The notes under the pieces: generated by a model
Told to the model about the DNA's origin: nothing
Databases searched by the model: none
What the model saw: the letters and a program-made list of their open reading frames with translations, nothing else
Assembly: GCF_030160235.1 (NCBI RefSeq)
Contig: NZ_BSNY01000055.1
Coordinates: forward strand, 186,001-250,000
DNA: 64,000 nucleotides
DNA from: Mesorhizobium huakuii
Lineage (GTDB): Bacteria > Pseudomonadota > Alphaproteobacteria > Rhizobiales > Rhizobiaceae
Direction: 5' to 3'
Part shown: in pieces, positions 60,736-64,000 of the stretch
Position numbering within the stretch: position 1 is the stretch's first letter
How the letters are laid out: the number at the start of each line of letters is the position of its first letter
Program-made: the position numbers and the translations under genes

Positions 60736-61629
60736 TCAGCGCTCCTTCACCTTGTTGAGGTATTTGACGTAGATGTTGGTGATGGCCAGCACCATGATCA
60801 ACACGATGTAGGCCATCGCGCAGGACCGCCCGGTCTGCCATTCCTGGAACGCCATCTTGTAGAGCCGGATCGAGATCAGTTCGGCCGTCGGCTGGCTGGT
60901 CAGGATGTAGGCGAGGTCGAAGGTCTTGAACGCTTCCATCGTGCGGAAAATGACCGCGATCATCAGGATCGGCGCCACCAGCGGCAGCGTGATGCGGAAG
61001 AAGGTATAGAACGGTCCGGCGCGGTCGATCGCGGCGGCCTCGTAAAGATGTTTCGGCACAGCCGAGAGGCCGGCCAGCGACAGCAGCATGACGAAGGGCG
61101 ACCACATCCAGATGTCGGTAAGCGCCACGGCGTAGAGCGCCATCTTGGGGTCGGCCAGCCACTCGAAATTGCCGAGCCCGAGCGCATAGTTGATGACGCC
61201 CCATGACGGGTCGTAGAGCAACTTCCAGAACAGGCCGACAACAGCCATCGACAGCATCATCGGCAGCAGCAGCAGCGTGGTGATAAGGCCCTTGAGCGGG
61301 ATATCCCTGTTGAGCAGCATCGCCACGCCGAAACCGACAAGCAACTGGCCGGCGACCGAGATGATGACGTATTTCGCGGTGATGGCGAAATTGGACCAGA
61401 CATAGGGATCGTTGAGCAGGTCGCGATAGTTCTGCAGCCCGACGAAATTCGCCGGCGCGTTGGTCGACGCGCGGAAGTCGGTGAAGGAATAACCAAGCGA
61501 GTAGATCAGCGGAAAGATGTTGAAGACGATCAGGAACAGGACCGTCGGAATAATGAAGAGGTTGCGGATCGACATGTCGCTCAGGCCGCGCGCGGCCGCT
61601 CGCGAGGACCTCTCCAGTGTTGTGATCAT
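60736..61629 (-). CDS. CUT1 ABC transporter permease (MalF type)
   Basis: ATG 61629 is chosen over an earlier in-frame start because the extra residues are not permease-like; the product is 297 residues. Membrane segments start at residue ~25 (FIIPTVLFLIVFNIFPLIYS). The EAA loop is KHLYEAAAIDRAGPFYTFFR. It lies 81 bp after the binding-protein gene. Confidence 0.9.
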   Translation of the reverse strand: MITTLERSSRAAARGLSDMSIRNLFIIPTVLFLIVFNIFPLIYSLGYSFTDFRASTNAPANFVGLQNYRDLLNDPYVWSNFAITAKYVIISVAGQLLVGFGVAMLLNRDIPLKGLITTLLLLPMMLSMAVVGLFWKLLYDPSWGVINYALGLGNFEWLADPKMALYAVALTDIWMWSPFVMLLSLAGLSAVPKHLYEAAAIDRAGPFYTFFRITLPLVAPILMIAVIFRTMEAFKTFDLAYILTSQPTAELISIRLYKMAFQEWQTGRSCAMAYIVLIMVLAITNIYVKYLNKVKER

Positions 61630-61710
61630 CGTGGTCGCCAAGACCCCTGCTCCCGTTTGCAGAAAAAGAAACGGAGGAGGCACCAACGCCCCCTCCGTGA
61701 TGCATGGTTG

Positions 61711-63027
61711 TTACTGAACGCGGCCGTACTTCTTGAACGTCGCGTTCCAGTCGGCGGCCAAGGCGTCCAGCGTTTGCTTGGCGGTGCCTTCGCCGCCGAT
61801 CATGTAGGGATAGACGCGCTGGTTGAGCTGCTGCAGCAGTTCGGCGTATTCCGGCACGGCCCAGAAATCCTTCACCTTGAACATGGTCTCGTAGAAGGCC
61901 TTGTTGTAAGGCGTGGCGCTCTGGAATTCCGGCGACTTGAGCACCGCCGCGCTGCAGGTATAGCCACCAAGTGCCGCCCACTTCTTCTGGGTCTCGTCCT
62001 TGATGAACCATTCAAGGAACTTCATCGCCTCTTCCTGCTTCTTCGAGTAGGAAATGACGGAAATGCCCTGACCGCCGAGTGCGGCGAACTGGTCGCCATT
62101 CGGTCCCGGCGGGTTGGCGAAGAAGCCGGTGTTCTTGGCGTTCGGGTTCGACGCCTCGTTGATCAGCGAGGGGAAGAACGCGAAGAAGTTCATGCTCATC
62201 GCCGCCAGGTTCTCGGTGATCGCCTGGTTGTCTTCGACGAAGAACGATTTGGCCCAGCCGGGAGGCGTGAACTTGTAGAGTTCCTTGTAGGCGTCGAGCG
62301 CGGCGACAGCCTTGTCGGAATTGATGTGGCCATCGACCTTGTAGGTCGAATAGTCACCCAACTCGCCGCCATAGGAGAACAGCGCGTTCTCGAAGCCCAT
62401 CGCCATCGCATCATAGGAATTGTCGGTGTAGATGGCGATGCCGTAGCGCTTCTGGTCGGGCCGATAGAAGAATTCGGCGATGTCGCGCAGCGCCTTGAAA
62501 TCCTTCGGCACGTCGAGGTCGTAGCCATATTTGGCCTTGAAGGCTTCCTTCTCCTTGGGATCCTCGAACCAGTCCTTGCGGTAGGACCAGCCGACCGCGT
62601 CGCCTTCGAGCGGTATGGCCCAGTACTTGCCGCTGTTGCCGGGATACTCGGCGTAGTATTTCACCGTCGCCGGCGCCATGACATTGCCGAGGTCGTGCTT
62701 CTTGAAGAAGTCCGTCAGGTCGACATAGTGGCCACCGGTCGAGCCGGCGCCCAGCCACTGCGAGTCGCCAACGACCAGGTCATAGGCGTCGCCATGGGCG
62801 TTGAACTCGGTGAAGGCCTTCGTCTGGAAGTCGGACCAGGGTGTGGTCTCGACCGTGATCTTGACGCCGGTCTCCTTCTCGTACTCGTTGCCGAGTTCCT
62901 GCAGATAGTTGGCCGGATCCCACTCCGCCCAGAAGATGGTGAGCGACTTTTCCTGCGCGTAAACGGACGTTCCGCAGGCAAGCGTTAAGCCGATACCAGC
63001 AAGCACGCTGGTCACTAACTTGCGCAT
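61711..63027 (-). CDS. CUT1 ABC transporter substrate-binding protein
   Basis: ATG 63027 is chosen: GGGAGGAA upstream and a proper signal peptide (ends VYA-QE, about 24 residues); the product is 438 residues. The mature start LTIFWAEWDPANYLQELGNEY shortened, and later KYWAIPLEGDAVGWSYRKDW, fit solute-binding family 1. It is first in the operon, behind two TGGT-N3-ACCA operators shared with the 45-kb catabolic genes, so its ligand is likely the substrate of those enzymes. Confidence 0.91.
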   Translation of the reverse strand: MRKLVTSVLAGIGLTLACGTSVYAQEKSLTIFWAEWDPANYLQELGNEYEKETGVKITVETTPWSDFQTKAFTEFNAHGDAYDLVVGDSQWLGAGSTGGHYVDLTDFFKKHDLGNVMAPATVKYYAEYPGNSGKYWAIPLEGDAVGWSYRKDWFEDPKEKEAFKAKYGYDLDVPKDFKALRDIAEFFYRPDQKRYGIAIYTDNSYDAMAMGFENALFSYGGELGDYSTYKVDGHINSDKAVAALDAYKELYKFTPPGWAKSFFVEDNQAITENLAAMSMNFFAFFPSLINEASNPNAKNTGFFANPPGPNGDQFAALGGQGISVISYSKKQEEAMKFLEWFIKDETQKKWAALGGYTCSAAVLKSPEFQSATPYNKAFYETMFKVKDFWAVPEYAELLQQLNQRVYPYMIGGEGTAKQTLDALAADWNATFKKYGRVQ

Positions 63028-63191
63028 AATGATTTCCTCCCTTGTGCGCATTCTACCCTGTCATGCGAGCCGGCAACGGGGCCGGCTCCGGTAGTTCCTC
63101 CCGTGATCGCACCTTTCCGGTTTCGGGCCTCCTCGCCCTGCCGGAAAATGGATCGCAACCCTCACTTTTGACCCACTTTTCTTTTCTAATC

Positions 63192-63202
63192 TGGTATTAC
63201 CA
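63192..63202. promoter_or_regulatory. FadR-type operator TGGTATTACCA, site 3
   Basis: It is identical to the site at 45382, with shared flanks. It is 165 bases upstream of the binding-protein start. The 359-base gap 63028-63386 holds this and site 4 and no gene. Confidence 0.7.
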
Positions 63203-63367
63203 ATTTTGCATCGACGTCAAGCCCTTTCTTAGGAGACGAGCCCGGCCATTCCGGCGGAATTCAAGCTTTATCTGCCTGTTTTCCAATGTTTTTCCTACTC
63301 AATGATACGCTGAGGCGTTGCACCGACCCCCGCGTCCGGGATAATATTGGTAGTCGGCATGCAAATC

Positions 63368-63378
63368 TGGTCGAACCA
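63368..63378. promoter_or_regulatory. FadR-type operator TGGTCGAACCA, site 4
   Basis: It is identical to the site at 45563 and extended here to a 17-base palindrome (ATCTGGTCGAACCAGAT). It lies just after the TetR gene stop and 341 bases before the binding-protein start. Confidence 0.65.
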
Positions 63379-63386
63379 GATAGGCC

Positions 63387-64000
63387 CTACTCCACGGCCA
63401 GCCTTGAACAGTCGTCGCCTCCTTCATCGACCGATTCCGCCACCGCCGCGCGCACCAGGGCGCCCGCCGCCCATTGCGCGACAGACCGCGTCCCGCGGCT
63501 GTCCAGGCCCCATATATCCTTGAGCACGATCAGCACCTCGACACCGAAGATCAGCGACAGCGCCTGCGCCAGGCGCTTGAAGTCGCGCGGCGGCAAATGG
63601 CCCTTGAGCGGCGCGATCGCCTGCTGCAGCAAATCGACGCGATGACCGCGCGTGAAGGCCGGCTCACCGCCCAGCGTGCCGGCCTGTCGGCGCGCCCATT
63701 GATCGAGCGACAGCTTCAGCGCCGCCTTGAAGGTCGCCTCAAAAGCCTCGATGCGCGGCATGGCCGTGTCGAACAGATCCGCGACCCGGCGCTCGGCGTC
63801 CGCCGAGGTCGGTTGCCAGGTCAGGATCGGACCAAGCCCCTCGTCGACGACAGCCTGCACCAATGCCGCCTGGCTCGGGAAATAGCGATAGGCCGTGGCG
63901 CGCGAAACTTCGGCCGCCTCCGCCACCTCGCTGACCGACGGCGTGACGCCCGCCTGCATCAGCCGTGTCGCCGTCTCCAGCATCAGCCGTTTCGTGCGCG
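63387..64000 (-). CDS. TetR-family regulator, 5-prime part cut by window edge
   Basis: The frame continues to the right edge (RTKRLMLETATRLM), so the true start is outside. The HTH is SVSEVAEAAEVSRATAYRYF, with aromatic residues typical of TetR recognition helices. The C-terminal ligand domain is complete. It is on the same strand as the transporter operon; its relation to that operon is unclear. Confidence 0.85.
   Translation of the reverse strand, partial: RTKRLMLETATRLMQAGVTPSVSEVAEAAEVSRATAYRYFPSQAALVQAVVDEGLGPILTWQPTSADAERRVADLFDTAMPRIEAFEATFKAALKLSLDQWARRQAGTLGGEPAFTRGHRVDLLQQAIAPLKGHLPPRDFKRLAQALSLIFGVEVLIVLKDIWGLDSRGTRSVAQWAAGALVRAAVAESVDEGGDDCSRLAVE

Noticed and set aside
1-64000. 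Possible tRNA, rRNA, riboswitch, insertion sequence or prophage genes
   Set aside because: No cloverleaf-like gene, transposase motif, integrase or phage structural protein was recognised. A covariance-model search would be needed to exclude small RNAs.

Overview
The window reads as chromosome of a high-GC soil or plant-associated alphaproteobacterium of the Rhizobiales, most likely Mesorhizobium or a close relative. The evidence is the gene style (dense ABC sugar-uptake operons with oxidoreductase and epimerase partners), a carbon-phosphorus lyase operon that carries fosX as described for Mesorhizobium loti, two separate phnE genes, and several short palindromic intergenic repeats of the kind scattered through rhizobial genomes. 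I saw no rRNA, tRNA, CRISPR array, transposase, phage gene or plasmid-transfer gene. The genes are nearly contiguous and the window looks like a stable but strongly catabolic or accessory part of a chromosome. Both edge genes (a caspase-like protein on the left, a TetR regulator on the right) are cut by the window.

Region 1 (1-7.1 kb) is a group of exported proteins: the end of a caspase-fold peptidase, a fused MEMO-CapA protein coupled to it, a MORN-repeat protein, and two divergently transcribed secreted serine proteases. Region 2 (7.2-16 kb) is a sugar-uptake and oxidation operon on the minus strand: a CUT1 ABC transporter, an isomerase, a Gfo/Idh/MocA dehydrogenase and an aldo/keto reductase. 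It faces a LacI-type regulator, with two copies of one operator in between. Region 3 (16.1-21 kb) holds 6-phosphogluconate dehydrogenase and a four-gene periplasmic copper operon. Region 4 (21-29.9 kb) is a second sugar operon: a GntR regulator with a doubled HTH, an altronate-dehydratase-family enzyme, an aldose dehydrogenase, an Rbs-type ABC transporter and a zinc alcohol dehydrogenase. It fits a non-phosphorylative route for an aldose such as L-fucose, L-galactose or D-arabinose.

Region 5 (29.9-42 kb) is the phosphonate island: phnF facing phnGHI-fosX-phnJKL-acetyltransferase-DUF1868-phnCDE1E2. phnM, phnN and phnP are not in the window. The DUF1868 protein has the two HxT motifs of 2H phosphodiesterases and could open the cyclic ribose phosphate made by PhnJ. 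A small opposite-strand membrane-protein gene sits between fosX and phnJ.

Region 6 (42-49.5 kb) is a third sugar or sugar-acid module: three TIM-barrel isomerases/epimerases, a Gfo/Idh/MocA dehydrogenase, an enolase-superfamily enzyme, a FadR-type GntR regulator and a D-2-hydroxyacid dehydrogenase. Region 7 (49.5-57.3 kb) is mixed: a small secreted protein, an amidase, a GFA-family protein, an SDR/TetR pair, an MFS transporter, two tandem paralogous AraC regulators and an exported cupin. Region 8 (57.3-63 kb) is a CUT1 ABC transporter with two different ATPases and a small membrane protein.

The most useful regulatory signal is a pair of TGGT-N3-ACCA palindromes (TGGTATTACCA and TGGTCGAACCA). 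The pair occurs in both the 45.3-45.7 kb divergent promoter region and the 63.0-63.4 kb region ahead of the transporter, 12 kb apart. This links regions 6 and 8 into one probable regulon under the FadR-type regulator at 47.8 kb.
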